64,000 bases of DNA from Gammaproteobacteria bacterium (lineage in GTDB: Bacteria > Pseudomonadota > Gammaproteobacteria > Pseudomonadales > Pseudohongiellaceae): positions 1 through 64,000 of the forward strand of contig JAURLP010000009.1 in the NCBI GenBank assembly GCA_030831165.1, given 5' to 3'. Below are positions 20,046-28,950 of the stretch, one piece after another. Numbering within the stretch: position 1 is the first letter of the stretch; each line of letters opens with the position of its first letter. Made by a program: the position numbers and the translations under genes. Below the pieces are notes generated by a model. It ran no database searches. It had not been told where the DNA came from and saw only the letters and a list, made by a program, of their open reading frames with translations.

Positions 20046-20168
20046 AGTTGACTCTCTATTCTCTTTTAAAACTATATTATTCTCTATTGGTTACCCAAGT
20101 ATGAACTATGAATATTGTCCATCAATTCAGGTTTTTAAATTGACAAAACCTGATCGTAAAACCGTGCA

Positions 20169-20588
20169 TCAGACAGCAATTATTTCAATACTATGTGATA
20201 TTTCAACACCAGCTTTCTTAAGCATTATGGAAGCGGAGCAGTATTTTTCTGCTGACAATTCTACCGCTCTTTTAACTTTATTTTCGTCAAGATCTTTACC
20301 GCTTACTTTAAAGTGCAAATGAATTTTTTCAAATACAGCAGGTACCGCATCGGCCCGTACGCCATCAACTTCAACAAAACAATCATTAACATCCTGACGA
20401 GCTTTCTTCAGAATGCTGATCACATCAACGGTTGAGCAAGCTCCCACACTCATTAACATCAGCTCCATCGGCCTCATGCCCTGATTAAGCCCGCCAATGG
20501 ATTCTGGGCCATCAATCATCACAGTGTGACCGCTGCCTGATTCCCCTTGCATAAGGGCATTTTCTAACCAGTTAATTGTTGCTTTCAT
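20169..20588 (-). CDS. OsmC-family protein (YhfA type)
   Basis: OsmC/Ohr-fold protein of about 139 residues. MRPMELMLMSVGACSTVDVISILKKARQ carries the conserved Cys on the central helix, and YCSASIMLKKAGVEISH the C-terminal part, matching E. coli YhfA more than the peroxidases OsmC or Ohr (the second Cys aligns as YCSAS). Detailed function unknown; peroxide reduction is possible. TTG at 20603 is in frame, but ATG 20588 gives the usual MKATINW start with GGA six bases before. Divergent from crp, as in E. coli and Pseudomonas. Confidence 0.88.
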   Translation of the reverse strand: MKATINWLENALMQGESGSGHTVMIDGPESIGGLNQGMRPMELMLMSVGACSTVDVISILKKARQDVNDCFVEVDGVRADAVPAVFEKIHLHFKVSGKDLDENKVKRAVELSAEKYCSASIMLKKAGVEISHSIEIIAV

Positions 20589-20763
20589 AAATTTCCAGTC
20601 CAAATCTGATTTATGCCCGCATTATCTCATAGCCTCTTTACAGAAGCTTGAACCACGTTCTAGTATCAGCACAAAGAATAAAAATGGCAGTACAATAGCT
20701 CTGAGAAATGTTTTATCCTTGGCTGGTCAATTATTTAATTAATATGAAGATTAGGAGTTATTC

Positions 20764-21399
20764 ATGGCGTTGATGGCAATTACACCTCATATCCATGATC
20801 TTGAAAACTTTTTAAGTCATTCACATCGACGAAAATTTCCAAACAAGACCATGATTATCCATGAAGGCGACAGATCCGAAACGCTCTATTACATTGTGAG
20901 TGGCTCAGTATCTGTCATTCTTGAAGATGAAGAAGGTAAGGAAGCCATTATTACTTATTTAAACCCGGGTGACTTTTTTTGAGAAATGGGTTTATTTGAA
21001 ATCGGGGAATCCCGTAGCGCTTGCGTAAGAACCCGTACTGAAGTAGAAATCGCTGAAATTAGCTATTCGAATTTTAGTGAATATACCAAAAAGCATCCCG
21101 AAATTCTGTACACAATCGGTGAGCAAATGGCTCACCGCTTACGTAACACTACACAGCGTGTCGCAGACCTTTCCTTTCTGGATGTTACTGGCCGCATAGC
21201 CAGTCAGCTACTGACACTTAGCAGAGAGCCTGATGCAATGACACACCCCGATGGCATGCAAATAAAAATCACCCGGCAGGAATTAGGCAGGATAGTGAAC
21301 TGTTCTAGAGAAATGGCCGGACGGGTACTAAAGGATCTTGAAGAGCAAGGCTTAATCGAAGTGCATGGAAAAACTATCGTGGTATTTGGCACCCGCTAA
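20764..21399 (+). pseudogene. crp: cAMP receptor protein gene interrupted by an in-frame TGA
   Basis: Crp/Vfr regulator that binds cAMP and controls catabolic and virulence promoters. Read through, it gives 211 residues with strong similarity to E. coli Crp throughout: [20 protein letters not shown] in the cyclic-nucleotide domain, [15 protein letters not shown], and the helix-turn-helix [19 protein letters not shown] with the DNA-contacting Arg, Glu and Arg conserved. Codon 73 (20980-20982) is TGA in GDFF*EMGLFE, where Crp has Gly before the cAMP-ribose-binding Glu (GDFIGELGLFE). GGA to TGA is a single substitution just after a T run, and the frame is unchanged on both sides. The rest is intact, so this is a very recent nonsense mutation, a sequencing error, or a readthrough site. 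A restart at ATG 20986 would lack most of the cAMP domain. Divergent from osmC and convergent with trpC. Confidence 0.88.
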
Positions 21400-21409
21400 A
21401 CTTCAGCAA

Positions 21410-22210
21410 CTAACCAAAAAAGAATAATTCCTGTAGTTTTTTCCCGGGGTCAGGGGCACGCATAAAAGTCTCCCCTACCAAAAACCCGTAAACACCATGT
21501 TGCATCATTTCATCTACATCCTGTCTTGCAAGAATACCGCTTTCTGTTACTACAGAGGTCCCTTCAGGTATATCATTTAACAGGTCATAGGTGGTATCCA
21601 GTCTGGTATTAAAGTTATGTAAATCCCTGTTATTAATACCGATTAAATCTGGTTTCAGCTCAAGCGCCAACTCCAATTCAGCATGGCTATGAACTTCAAT
21701 TAAATAATCCAGGCCCAAATCTTTAGCGCATGCAGCTAATTCATGAAGTTGTTTTTCGTCTAGGGCCGCAACTATCAATAATATGCAGTCTGCACCGAGC
21801 ATACGTGACTCAACAATTTGATAAGTATCTATCATAAAATCCTTACGGATGACGGGCAAAGAACAGGCTGCCCTGGCCTCTAGCAAATAATCATCATGGC
21901 CCTGAAAAAAGTCTACATCCGTTAATACGGAAAGGCATGTGGCACCATTTTCGGCATAACTTTGGGCAATAATTTCAGGCTGAAAATCTTCTCGTAACAA
22001 ACCTTTACTAGGTGAGGCTTTTTTAATTTCCGCAATGACTGCTGGACGTTTGCGACCAATTTGCTGAGCCAGAGCTTCAGTAAAACCCCTAAGCTCACCC
22101 TGAGCAGAAATACTTTTTTCCAGTTCGGATAACGAACGTTTTTTTTTTCGCTCAATGACTTCTTCCTGCTTGCGTTGCAGAATTTTTTTTAAAATCGTTG
22201 GTTTTTCCAC
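21410..22210 (-). CDS. trpC: Indole-3-glycerol phosphate synthase
   Basis: Closes the indole ring from CdRP in tryptophan synthesis. TIM-barrel motifs: [19 protein letters not shown] with the catalytic Lys, [39 protein letters not shown] and VVTESGI. Monofunctional at 266 residues (no TrpF fusion). It lies 57 bases downstream of trpG. In Pseudomonas and most gammaproteobacteria trpD sits between trpG and trpC, but here there is no room for it. Confidence 0.96.
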   Translation of the reverse strand: MEKPTILKKILQRKQEEVIERKKKRSLSELEKSISAQGELRGFTEALAQQIGRKRPAVIAEIKKASPSKGLLREDFQPEIIAQSYAENGATCLSVLTDVDFFQGHDDYLLEARAACSLPVIRKDFMIDTYQIVESRMLGADCILLIVAALDEKQLHELAACAKDLGLDYLIEVHSHAELELALELKPDLIGINNRDLHNFNTRLDTTYDLLNDIPEGTSVVTESGILARQDVDEMMQHGVYGFLVGETFMRAPDPGKKLQELFFFG

Positions 22211-22267
22211 CTAAGCTTCCTTCAAATTATCCAACACTATCCATGTCAGATTTATAACTTACCGCAA

Positions 22268-22873
22268 TTAAGGTTTCTGTTGGATATTCGTGATCTTGCT
22301 ATCCAGAAAATTTCTCAGTAAAGCATGGCCATGTTCAGTAAGAATAGACTCTGGATGAAATTGTACACCTTCTATTGGCAGATCTTTGTGCCTGATAGCC
22401 ATAATTTCTTCATGCTCACCTTTTTCATCCAGCGTCCAGGCGCTTATTTCGAGACAGTCTGGTAAGGATTTTTGCTCGACGACGAGAGAGTGATAGCGTG
22501 TTGCCTCTAAAGGAGTCTGCAAAGAATGAAACACACCACGCCTATTATGGTGAATATTCGAGAGCTTGCCATGCATGACTTGCTTTGCCCTAACGGTTTT
22601 TGCACCAAAGGCTTCACCAATGCTTTGGTGACCTAAACAAACCCCCAGAATAGGCACCTTGCCAGCGAAATGCTTTATCACCTCTACGGATATGCCTGCT
22701 TCCTGAGGGGTGCAGGGCCCTGGAGAAACAACTATATGGCTAGGCTGAATAGCCTCTAATTCGGCTATGCTAATTTCATCATTTCGATAAACAGCCACTT
22801 CCATCCCGAGTTCACCAAAATACTGAACCAGGTTATAGGTGAAAGAATCGTAGTTATCAATCATAACCAGCAT
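22268..22873 (-). CDS. trpG: Anthranilate synthase glutamine amidotransferase component
   Basis: Supplies ammonia from glutamine to TrpE. Class I amidotransferase triad: Cys79 in [14 protein letters not shown] and the His-Glu pair in [14 protein letters not shown]. Other motifs are [15 protein letters not shown] and SPGPCTP. The frame extends 24 codons upstream inside trpE, but ATG 22873 overlaps the trpE stop (TAATG) and gives the standard N-terminus [11 protein letters not shown], so it is the start and is translationally coupled. Also possible as the shared aminodeoxychorismate amidotransferase PabA; the trpE neighbour favours TrpG. Confidence 0.95.
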   Translation of the reverse strand: MLVMIDNYDSFTYNLVQYFGELGMEVAVYRNDEISIAELEAIQPSHIVVSPGPCTPQEAGISVEVIKHFAGKVPILGVCLGHQSIGEAFGAKTVRAKQVMHGKLSNIHHNRRGVFHSLQTPLEATRYHSLVVEQKSLPDCLEISAWTLDEKGEHEEIMAIRHKDLPIEGVQFHPESILTEHGHALLRNFLDSKITNIQQKP

Positions 22874-24354
22874 TATTGCATTCCTTCTTCCGCCAATTTG
22901 ACCGCCTGAAAGAGCGCTCTGGCTTTGTTCATGGTCTCTTTCCACTCCAGGCTGGGGACTGAATCAGCCACAATCCCAGCTCCCGCTTCAACATAAAGCG
23001 TATTGTCTTTAATGACCGCGGTCCTGATAGCTATAGCCATATCCATATTGCCATTCCAGGATAAATAACCCATCGCGCCACCATAGATACCGCGTTTTAC
23101 CGGTTCAAATTCATCTATAATTTCCATGGCCCGCACTTTTGGTGCACCACTTAAGGTACCCACAGGTAATGTCACCTTCAACACATCTAGCGCCGTTTTA
23201 CCTTCAGCCATTTCACTTTCTACATTTGACGCTATGTGCATAACATGCGAATAACGTTCAACAAACATTTTGCGCGTAACCTCTACTGATCCAATTTTGG
23301 ATACGCGTCCAGCATCGTTTCTGCTTAAATCGATCAACATTAAATGCTCTGCCCTTTCTTTCTCATCGGCGAGCAGATCTTTCTCAAGTGCCAGGTCTTC
23401 CTCTTCAGTGCGGCCCCGACGACGCGTGCCTGCCAATGGCCTAACGGTGATATGCCCCTCTTCAACCCGTGCCAGAATTTCAGGTGAGGCACTCACAATA
23501 TGGAAATCTTCAAGATCCATAAAAACCATATAAGGCGATGGATTTAACTGACGCAGGGCGCGATAAACATTGATCGCCTCACCCTCGAAAGGAATACTCA
23601 TTCTTTGTGCCAGCACAACCTGAAAAACGTCGCCGGCCATAATGTATTCCTTGATTTTTTCTACGGCCTCTTTATAGGCTTCCTCTCCAAAACTGGATAT
23701 GAAACTAGCTTCATCAACTTCGCTACTTTGTGGAACAGGGCGAAATAGCGCTGGGTCCATTGGTTTATGGAGTTCCTGAGTCAAGGCATCCAAACGCGAC
23801 TGAGCCAAGGCAAAAGCTCCATCCTGAGAAGGGTCGGCATAAACCAGTAATGAAATCGTTCCCCGCAGATTATCGAATACGATAACTTCTTCAGAAACCA
23901 TTAACACGATATCCGGTGTTCCTACACTATCTGGCGGAGCACTGTTAGCAACTTTATGCTCGACATAGCGAACAGTGTCATAGGCAAAGTAGCCGACCAA
24001 GCCACCATTGAAGCGTGGCAAGCCTTCCAGTTCTGGAATTTTGTACTGCTGCTGAAAAACTTCAATATCTGAAAAGGGATCTGAACTATGCAGTTGCTTA
24101 ATTATTTCCCCGTTCTTTTCGATGGTGAAATCATTACCGCTGACTTTTAATATGGTTTTGCAGGGCAAACCAATAATTGAATAACGCCCCCATTTTTCTC
24201 CACCCTGAACGGATTCAAGAAAATAGCTATAGGGCCCTTTGGCTAACTTTAAATAGACACTAAGCGGCGTTTCCAGATCGGCAAGAACTTCCCGAACCAG
24301 AGGAATACGGTTATAACCCTGGCTTACAAGGTCGTTGAACTGTTTGATATTCAT
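22873..24354 (-). CDS. trpE: Anthranilate synthase component I
   Basis: Converts chorismate and ammonia to anthranilate. The N-terminal domain contains the tryptophan feedback site ([17 protein letters not shown]). The chorismate-binding C-terminal domain includes [55 protein letters not shown] and [14 protein letters not shown]. Length 493 is typical of the Pseudomonas form. Its start overlaps the rpe stop by four bases, and its stop overlaps trpG, giving rpe-trpE-trpG-trpC transcription. Confidence 0.97.
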   Translation of the reverse strand: MNIKQFNDLVSQGYNRIPLVREVLADLETPLSVYLKLAKGPYSYFLESVQGGEKWGRYSIIGLPCKTILKVSGNDFTIEKNGEIIKQLHSSDPFSDIEVFQQQYKIPELEGLPRFNGGLVGYFAYDTVRYVEHKVANSAPPDSVGTPDIVLMVSEEVIVFDNLRGTISLLVYADPSQDGAFALAQSRLDALTQELHKPMDPALFRPVPQSSEVDEASFISSFGEEAYKEAVEKIKEYIMAGDVFQVVLAQRMSIPFEGEAINVYRALRQLNPSPYMVFMDLEDFHIVSASPEILARVEEGHITVRPLAGTRRRGRTEEEDLALEKDLLADEKERAEHLMLIDLSRNDAGRVSKIGSVEVTRKMFVERYSHVMHIASNVESEMAEGKTALDVLKVTLPVGTLSGAPKVRAMEIIDEFEPVKRGIYGGAMGYLSWNGNMDMAIAIRTAVIKDNTLYVEAGAGIVADSVPSLEWKETMNKARALFQAVKLAEEGMQ

Positions 24355-25025
24355 GACTTAGCAAGTTCCGCGCGCATCCTTTGTATTGTTGCCTGGTAAT
24401 CTTCGCTACCAAATATTGCCGAGCCAGCGACAAACATGTCCGCTCCAGCCTGAGCAATTTCTCCAATATTGTCGACGCTTACACCACCATCGACTTCGAG
24501 ACGAATATCGCGACCACTCTTGTCGATGAGTTTCCTAACCTGGGCCAGTTTTGACAGAGTAGATGGTATGAAACGCTGGCCCCCAAATCCGGGATTAACT
24601 GACATTAGCAAAATAATATCCAGCTTATCCATTACATGTTCGAGGTAAGCTAGCGGAGTTGCAGGATTAAAAACTAAACCCGATTTACAGCCCAAAGACC
24701 TAATTAACTCAAGGGAACGGTCAATATGATTGCTGGCTTCAGGGTGAAAAGTAATATAGCTAGCGCCTGCTGCCGCAAAATCATTAATTAGACCATCCAC
24801 CGGCGACACCATCAAATGTACATCGATTGGGGCCTTGATTCCATATTCAACAAGGGCTTTGCAGACCATTGGTCCGATCGTGAGATTGGGCACATAATGG
24901 TTGTCCATGACATCAAAATGCACCACATCAGCACCGGCGGTCAGCACAGCTTCAACCTCTTCACCTAAACGGGCAAAATCGGCAGAAAGTATTGATGGAG
25001 CAATTAAAAAATCTTGTTTGTTCAT
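24351..25025 (-). CDS. rpe: Ribulose-phosphate 3-epimerase
   Basis: Interconverts ribulose-5-P and xylulose-5-P in the pentose phosphate pathway. TIM-barrel with metal site: [59 protein letters not shown] and [11 protein letters not shown]. Length 224 (E. coli 225). In many gammaproteobacteria gph lies between rpe and trpE; here rpe overlaps trpE directly. Confidence 0.96.
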   Translation of the reverse strand: MNKQDFLIAPSILSADFARLGEEVEAVLTAGADVVHFDVMDNHYVPNLTIGPMVCKALVEYGIKAPIDVHLMVSPVDGLINDFAAAGASYITFHPEASNHIDRSLELIRSLGCKSGLVFNPATPLAYLEHVMDKLDIILLMSVNPGFGGQRFIPSTLSKLAQVRKLIDKSGRDIRLEVDGGVSVDNIGEIAQAGADMFVAGSAIFGSEDYQATIQRMRAELAKS

Positions 25026-25163
25026 TACTTAGTAACAGGCTGATTAACTATAGAGGCGCATTGTACAAGGTTTAATGAAGAGTGTCCCGCTCACACTTTG
25101 ATTGATAGTGTCGCAAACGGGAGCCTGAGTCAGCCTAAATATGACAAACTTTCAAAGCAATGT

Positions 25164-25778
25164 TTATACGCTTTCGATCTGTCTTATCATTAGCTGCGGA
25201 TCGGTATACTTTAAGTCAATGGGATGTAGCTTGCCTGATCTTGACACTGCAAGACTGGGGAAACTATTCATACCCATTTGCCGTGACTCTTGAATTTCAG
25301 CTAGCAGAAGCTGCTGTGTTGATTCCTCTACAAGTTGTTTTGAAAACTGCCCAACATCAAGACCGATATCTGCTGCCAATTCTATTAAGGTATCTTTGTC
25401 CGATGGATTTCTGGCTTCCAGATAGTATGCCTGTTGAATCCGCGCAGTCATTTTCTGATCAAATTCAGCCCCCTGAGCGCGTGCGGCAATAACGGCGCGG
25501 TTTGCCGGGTAGGTAGAACGCCTGGGTGAGCACTTTTCCCAAAACTCAAAATTAAAATATGTACCGGGTATTGCTTGCTCTATTCGTTGCCAGGTTTGCT
25601 GCAACATCTGTTGCATTGCTTCAGGCATAGGCAAATCCGTATCCGGTGCAAGCCCTCCTAACAAGCTGCGAATTTGCAGCTTCCCCGCAAGTGCCTCGAA
25701 AATCTTGCGCCGCGTGGGCTCGAAACCCCAGCACCAACTGCACATCGGATCATGAACATAAAATAACGTATCTTGCAT
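25164..25778 (-). CDS. DsbA-family thiol oxidoreductase (CSWCW active site)
   Basis: A 204-residue cytoplasmic thioredoxin-fold protein: no signal peptide precedes VHDPMCSWCWGFEPT. The C-S-W-C redox motif, the helical insertion (about residues 60-150) and a cis-Pro loop near MNSFPSLAV fit the DsbA-like COG3531/FrnE group. Its C-terminal layout resembles the truncated gene at the start of the window. Substrate unknown. It stands alone on the minus strand 138 bases upstream of rpe. Confidence 0.85.
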   Translation of the reverse strand: MQDTLFYVHDPMCSWCWGFEPTRRKIFEALAGKLQIRSLLGGLAPDTDLPMPEAMQQMLQQTWQRIEQAIPGTYFNFEFWEKCSPRRSTYPANRAVIAARAQGAEFDQKMTARIQQAYYLEARNPSDKDTLIELAADIGLDVGQFSKQLVEESTQQLLLAEIQESRQMGMNSFPSLAVSRSGKLHPIDLKYTDPQLMIRQIESV

Positions 25779-26107
25779 GACTCTGACCTAGACTGGTAAA
25801 CAGATACAAGAAGTATAAAAGCCTCCAACCAACTAAGCCAGTCTCCTATCGTTTTACAATGAGCTCTTATTCAAGGCCTTAGCAGCAGATGTGCAAGGAA
25901 GGATAGTGGTTAACAGCTAGTAAAAACCGTTGCCTGGATAATGACAGCAGCTTAAACGGCGCCTCAAGACTTTCGCTGCTCTATAAGTATCCCCAAAATA
26001 CTGGACAAGCCCATAAGCTAGGAGATATCTTCTATCTGTCTTTTTAAGCAGCTAAATTAAATATAAAAACCTGCTCATATTATTAGTGCCCTACACGGGA
26101 GTGAAAA
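25779..26107. other. Intergenic region between divergent dsbA-like and FAH-family genes
   Basis: About 330 bases with no convincing reading frame, RNA gene or strong inverted repeat. A purine-rich GGGAGTG lies just before the start at 26108 and is a likely ribosome binding site. Promoters for both genes must lie here but no clear hexamer pair was recognised. Confidence 0.5.
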
Positions 26108-27253
26108 ATGATAAGAAAATTCCTATTTACATTGACGCTTGTTGCCACGATGGCTGTATTCGTCAATCCAATCTCAGCCCAGGACCTGGAGCCGGTCATG
26201 CCATTCAAGGTTGGAACCTTTGCAATTAATAACATACCAACCGTCGGTCTGGTTGTGCAGAATGATGAGCTGATTGTTGATCTTGCTGCTGCCAACCGCG
26301 CCTTGGAACTGATGCCACAATATAGTGGAATAAGCATGCCGGAGGATATGTTGGGTCTAATTGCACAGTACGAATATGGGCTAAAATATCGGATCTATGA
26401 GATCGTAAACTGGCTCGTGGATGATAATCTGCTAAGCGGCAATGCTCAGCGAAATTTCGTCCACCCAGTAGAATCTGTAGATATCATGGCGCCGATTCAA
26501 TACCCAAGTAAGCTCATGAACGCTGCTGTCAATTTTTACACTCATGCCTGCGAAGGTTGTAACGATGATGAGCAGGCTGCTATGAATCGCGAACGACAGG
26601 TCAATCGTGGTGTTCCTTATTTGTTTCTCAAGCCTACTCGAGGCGCAATTATCGGCGATGGTGATGACATCATCATGCCCTATGGGAGAGACCGCATTGA
26701 GTGGGAAGTTGAAATGGCCATCGTCTTTGGGCGTTCAGGTAAGTACATTTCAGCTAGCAGAGCATATGATTATGTGTTCGGCTACATGGTCGCGATGGAT
26801 ATCTCTGATCGTGGAGGCCGTCCGCGCGGTGGCTTTGACGGCGGGACAGACTGGTTCGTTAGTAAGGGTCATGACACTTTTGCCCCGCATGGCCCCTGGA
26901 TTGTTCCAAAAGAATTTTATGGTGACCCAATGGAACGCCTGCATCAGACTCTGGTCATAGATGGGGTAACAGTTCAGGAAGCCCGAGCTGGCGATATGAT
27001 TCACAATATCCCTGAATTAATCGAATATGCTTCGTCCCTGATTACTATCTTCCCAGGAGATGTTCTACAAAGCGGCACCTCTGGCGGTACAGGAGCCGGC
27101 AGAGTTGAGCGGGCTAGTGGCTCCGGATATCTGGTTGATGGCGAAACCATCAGAGCAAGCATCGAAGGGATTGGGACTCTGCACCACACGGTAAGGATGG
27201 AGCAAAGCATTCCAGATGACTTGTCTGGTTCGCAATTGCCCGCCACAAGATAG
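26108..27253 (+). CDS. Exported fumarylacetoacetate hydrolase-family protein
   Basis: A 381-residue protein with a clear signal peptide (KFLFTLTLVATMAVFVNPISAQ). The body is the FAH fold: PTRGAIIGDGDDI, the metal-binding RIEWEVEMAIVFG (Glu200, Glu202) with Asp231 in MAMDISDRGGR, KGHDTFAPHGPWIV, and GDVLQSGTSGGTGAGRVE. Family members cleave C-C bonds of or decarboxylate or hydrate beta-diketo acids, normally in the cytoplasm. Periplasmic export is unusual. The metal ligands are intact, so it is probably active. Substrate unknown. A REP-like hairpin follows. Confidence 0.85.
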   Translation: MIRKFLFTLTLVATMAVFVNPISAQDLEPVMPFKVGTFAINNIPTVGLVVQNDELIVDLAAANRALELMPQYSGISMPEDMLGLIAQYEYGLKYRIYEIVNWLVDDNLLSGNAQRNFVHPVESVDIMAPIQYPSKLMNAAVNFYTHACEGCNDDEQAAMNRERQVNRGVPYLFLKPTRGAIIGDGDDIIMPYGRDRIEWEVEMAIVFGRSGKYISASRAYDYVFGYMVAMDISDRGGRPRGGFDGGTDWFVSKGHDTFAPHGPWIVPKEFYGDPMERLHQTLVIDGVTVQEARAGDMIHNIPELIEYASSLITIFPGDVLQSGTSGGTGAGRVERASGSGYLVDGETIRASIEGIGTLHHTVRMEQSIPDDLSGSQLPATR

Positions 27254-27290
27254 TCCCCGGTTAAAAAATTAACAACCTGGAAAATTAATA

Positions 27291-27335
27291 ATAACGGGAC
27301 AGTTCTTCTTTTAAAAAAGAACCTGTCCCCGTTAT
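27291..27335 (+). repeat. REP-like inverted repeat, possible terminator
   Basis: Long imperfect hairpin: arms ATAACGGGACAG-TTCTT and AAGAACCTGTCCCCGTTAT with two single-base bulges around an A/T-rich loop. The strand reading ACGGGGACAGGTTC resembles the GGGGACAG-type palindromes associated with RAYT/Y1 transposases in many Proteobacteria. It may also terminate the gene ending at 27253. No transposase is nearby. Confidence 0.6.
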
Positions 27336-27426
27336 GTTTTATGCAATTAGGATTTTCAAACTACAACAAAGACTTGCCGCAGGGAATTGTTGATTTTTGA
27401 GAAGAGACAAAAAGATACAATTAATC

Positions 27427-28245
27427 CTAATCTACCATCGACTGCCTGATGATTTCCCAGACTTCCTTAACGTCATCAACAAAAGCGAAACAGTCGAGAT
27501 CATCAGAATTCACCATCCCCTCCTCTATAAACACATCAAAATTAATCAACCTCTGCCAATATTCACTTCCAAAGAGCAAAATTGGTAATGGTTCAATTTT
27601 ACCTGTTTGAACCAAGGTTAAGGCTTCAAAAACTTCATCCATAGTGCCAAAGCCCCCTGGAAAGGCGACAATTGCACGAGCCCTTAACAAGAAATGCATT
27701 TTACGAATTGCGAAGTAGTGAAATCGAAAACAAAGTTCGGGCGTTATATAAGCGTTAGGATATTGCTCATGTGGTAATACAATATTCAAACCAATAGATT
27801 CATACCCAGCCTCATTTGCCCCTCGATTTGCCGCTTCCATAATCCCTGGCCCACCGCCAGTTACAACATATAAATCCGGACAACCATCACAACCTGATTT
27901 TGAAGAAATAAGCGCAGCAAGCTCTTTTGCCTGTTGATAATACGAATTATTTTCATGGATTCGTGCACTACCAAAAATACCGACTGTATGCTCAATCCCA
28001 TGCGCTTTTAATTTAGCCTCTGGCTTATCCAGCTCTAGCAATAATCGCATCGGACGCTGATCATCCGCCAATAAATAATCAATATCATCGTAGGCTAGGC
28101 GATAAGCTGGCGAGTTAATTTGAGCCTTGGCTTGCGTTGGCATATCCTTGTGCTGAGCGTGAAACCTATCTTCTGCTGCATCATGAAATAAATGGCCTGG
28201 CTTGCGCCGTTTTTCACGATCCACGTCCTGAAATTTTTTTTTCAC
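27427..28245 (-). CDS. LOG-family (TIGR00730) nucleotide phosphoribohydrolase
   Basis: A 272-residue Rossmann-fold protein related to plant LOG and bacterial YgdH/PpnN. It carries the family signatures VVTGGGPGIMEAANRGANEAG and VAFPGGFGTMDEVFEAL (PGGxGTxxE). Family enzymes hydrolyse the N-glycosidic bond of nucleoside monophosphates, releasing ribose-5-P. The conserved Arg and Glu of the active site are present (IRKMHFLLRARAIV). It lies 22 bases downstream of murU and may be co-transcribed. The N-terminal 50 residues are charged and poorly conserved. Confidence 0.85.
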   Translation of the reverse strand: MKKKFQDVDREKRRKPGHLFHDAAEDRFHAQHKDMPTQAKAQINSPAYRLAYDDIDYLLADDQRPMRLLLELDKPEAKLKAHGIEHTVGIFGSARIHENNSYYQQAKELAALISSKSGCDGCPDLYVVTGGGPGIMEAANRGANEAGYESIGLNIVLPHEQYPNAYITPELCFRFHYFAIRKMHFLLRARAIVAFPGGFGTMDEVFEALTLVQTGKIEPLPILLFGSEYWQRLINFDVFIEEGMVNSDDLDCFAFVDDVKEVWEIIRQSMVD

Positions 28246-28267
28246 CTTTACCTCTTTATCAAAATTT

Positions 28268-28948
28268 TTATTGAAAGCATGTATTTAATTTTTTCAGACG
28301 AGCTACTGTACCAATATCAAACCATTCCCCTTGATAATATTCTGCACTGATTTGTTTTTGTTTTATTGCCGTTTTAAATAAACGCGCTAATGGAATTTTT
28401 TCAACTGCAAGACCTTGAAATAATTTGGGGTGCAGCACAGCTATACCACAATATGTTAAGGCTTCTTCATTTGCATTATCTGGATCTTTTAAAGACAAAT
28501 AATTGTCTGAATCAAGTACATAATCACCTGAAGGATGTTGCGGAGGGTTAGTAACCATCACCAAGTGTGCCAACTCTTCTAGGTTGGAATAGGCTTTTAA
28601 TGTGGAAAAAGAATAATCCGTCCAAATATCCCCGTTCACTATTAGAAAGGGCTTATCTCCTAACAACGGCAAGGCTTTTATGATTCCGCCCGCTGTGTTC
28701 AAAGGTTCATTTTCAGCTGAGTAAACTATGCTAGAACCAAAACGGCTGCCGTCTCCCAAGACAGCCTCTACTTGCTTTCCAAGCCAGGCATGATTAATAA
28801 CCAGTTCAGTAAATCCTGATTTATTCAGACTCTCAATTAAATATTCAATTAAGGGTTTACCTCCCACATGGAGTAAGGGTTTAGGCGTCTTTTCTGTCAG
28901 AGGACGCATCCTTTCCCCTTTTCCGGCAGCCAAAATCATTGCTTTCAT
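28268..28948 (-). CDS. murU: N-acetylmuramate alpha-1-phosphate uridylyltransferase
   Basis: Converts MurNAc-1-P to UDP-MurNAc in the fosfomycin-bypassing peptidoglycan recycling route of Pseudomonas. N-terminal nucleotidyltransferase motif MILAAGKGERMRPLTEKTPKPLL, metal-binding IVNGDIWTDYSF, and C-terminal GEWFDIGTVARL. Length 226 (P. putida MurU about 223). Two bases separate it from amgK, its partner, upstream of lptD in opposite orientation, the standard context that distinguishes it from other sugar-nucleotide transferases. Confidence 0.92.
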   Translation of the reverse strand: MKAMILAAGKGERMRPLTEKTPKPLLHVGGKPLIEYLIESLNKSGFTELVINHAWLGKQVEAVLGDGSRFGSSIVYSAENEPLNTAGGIIKALPLLGDKPFLIVNGDIWTDYSFSTLKAYSNLEELAHLVMVTNPPQHPSGDYVLDSDNYLSLKDPDNANEEALTYCGIAVLHPKLFQGLAVEKIPLARLFKTAIKQKQISAEYYQGEWFDIGTVARLKKLNTCFQ

Positions 28949-28950
28949 GG

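Noticed and set aside
20029-20322. 97-residue plus-strand frame overlapping the SYLF and osmC genes
   Set aside because: It lies on the opposite strand of recognised genes, has no family match and no good ribosome site.
20980-20982. TGA in crp as selenocysteine or as glycine under a variant code
   Set aside because: The position is Gly in Crp, no selenocysteine insertion hairpin was evident after the TGA, and TGA ends fabA, the gene at 43303 and yqeY as a normal stop.
22874-22945. Longer N-terminus for TrpG
   Set aside because: The extra 24 codons lie inside trpE in another frame; ATG 22873 at the TAATG overlap gives the conserved N-terminus.
25160-25492. 110-residue plus-strand frame
   Set aside because: It is antisense to the DsbA-family gene, whose CSWCW and cis-Pro motifs make it the real one.
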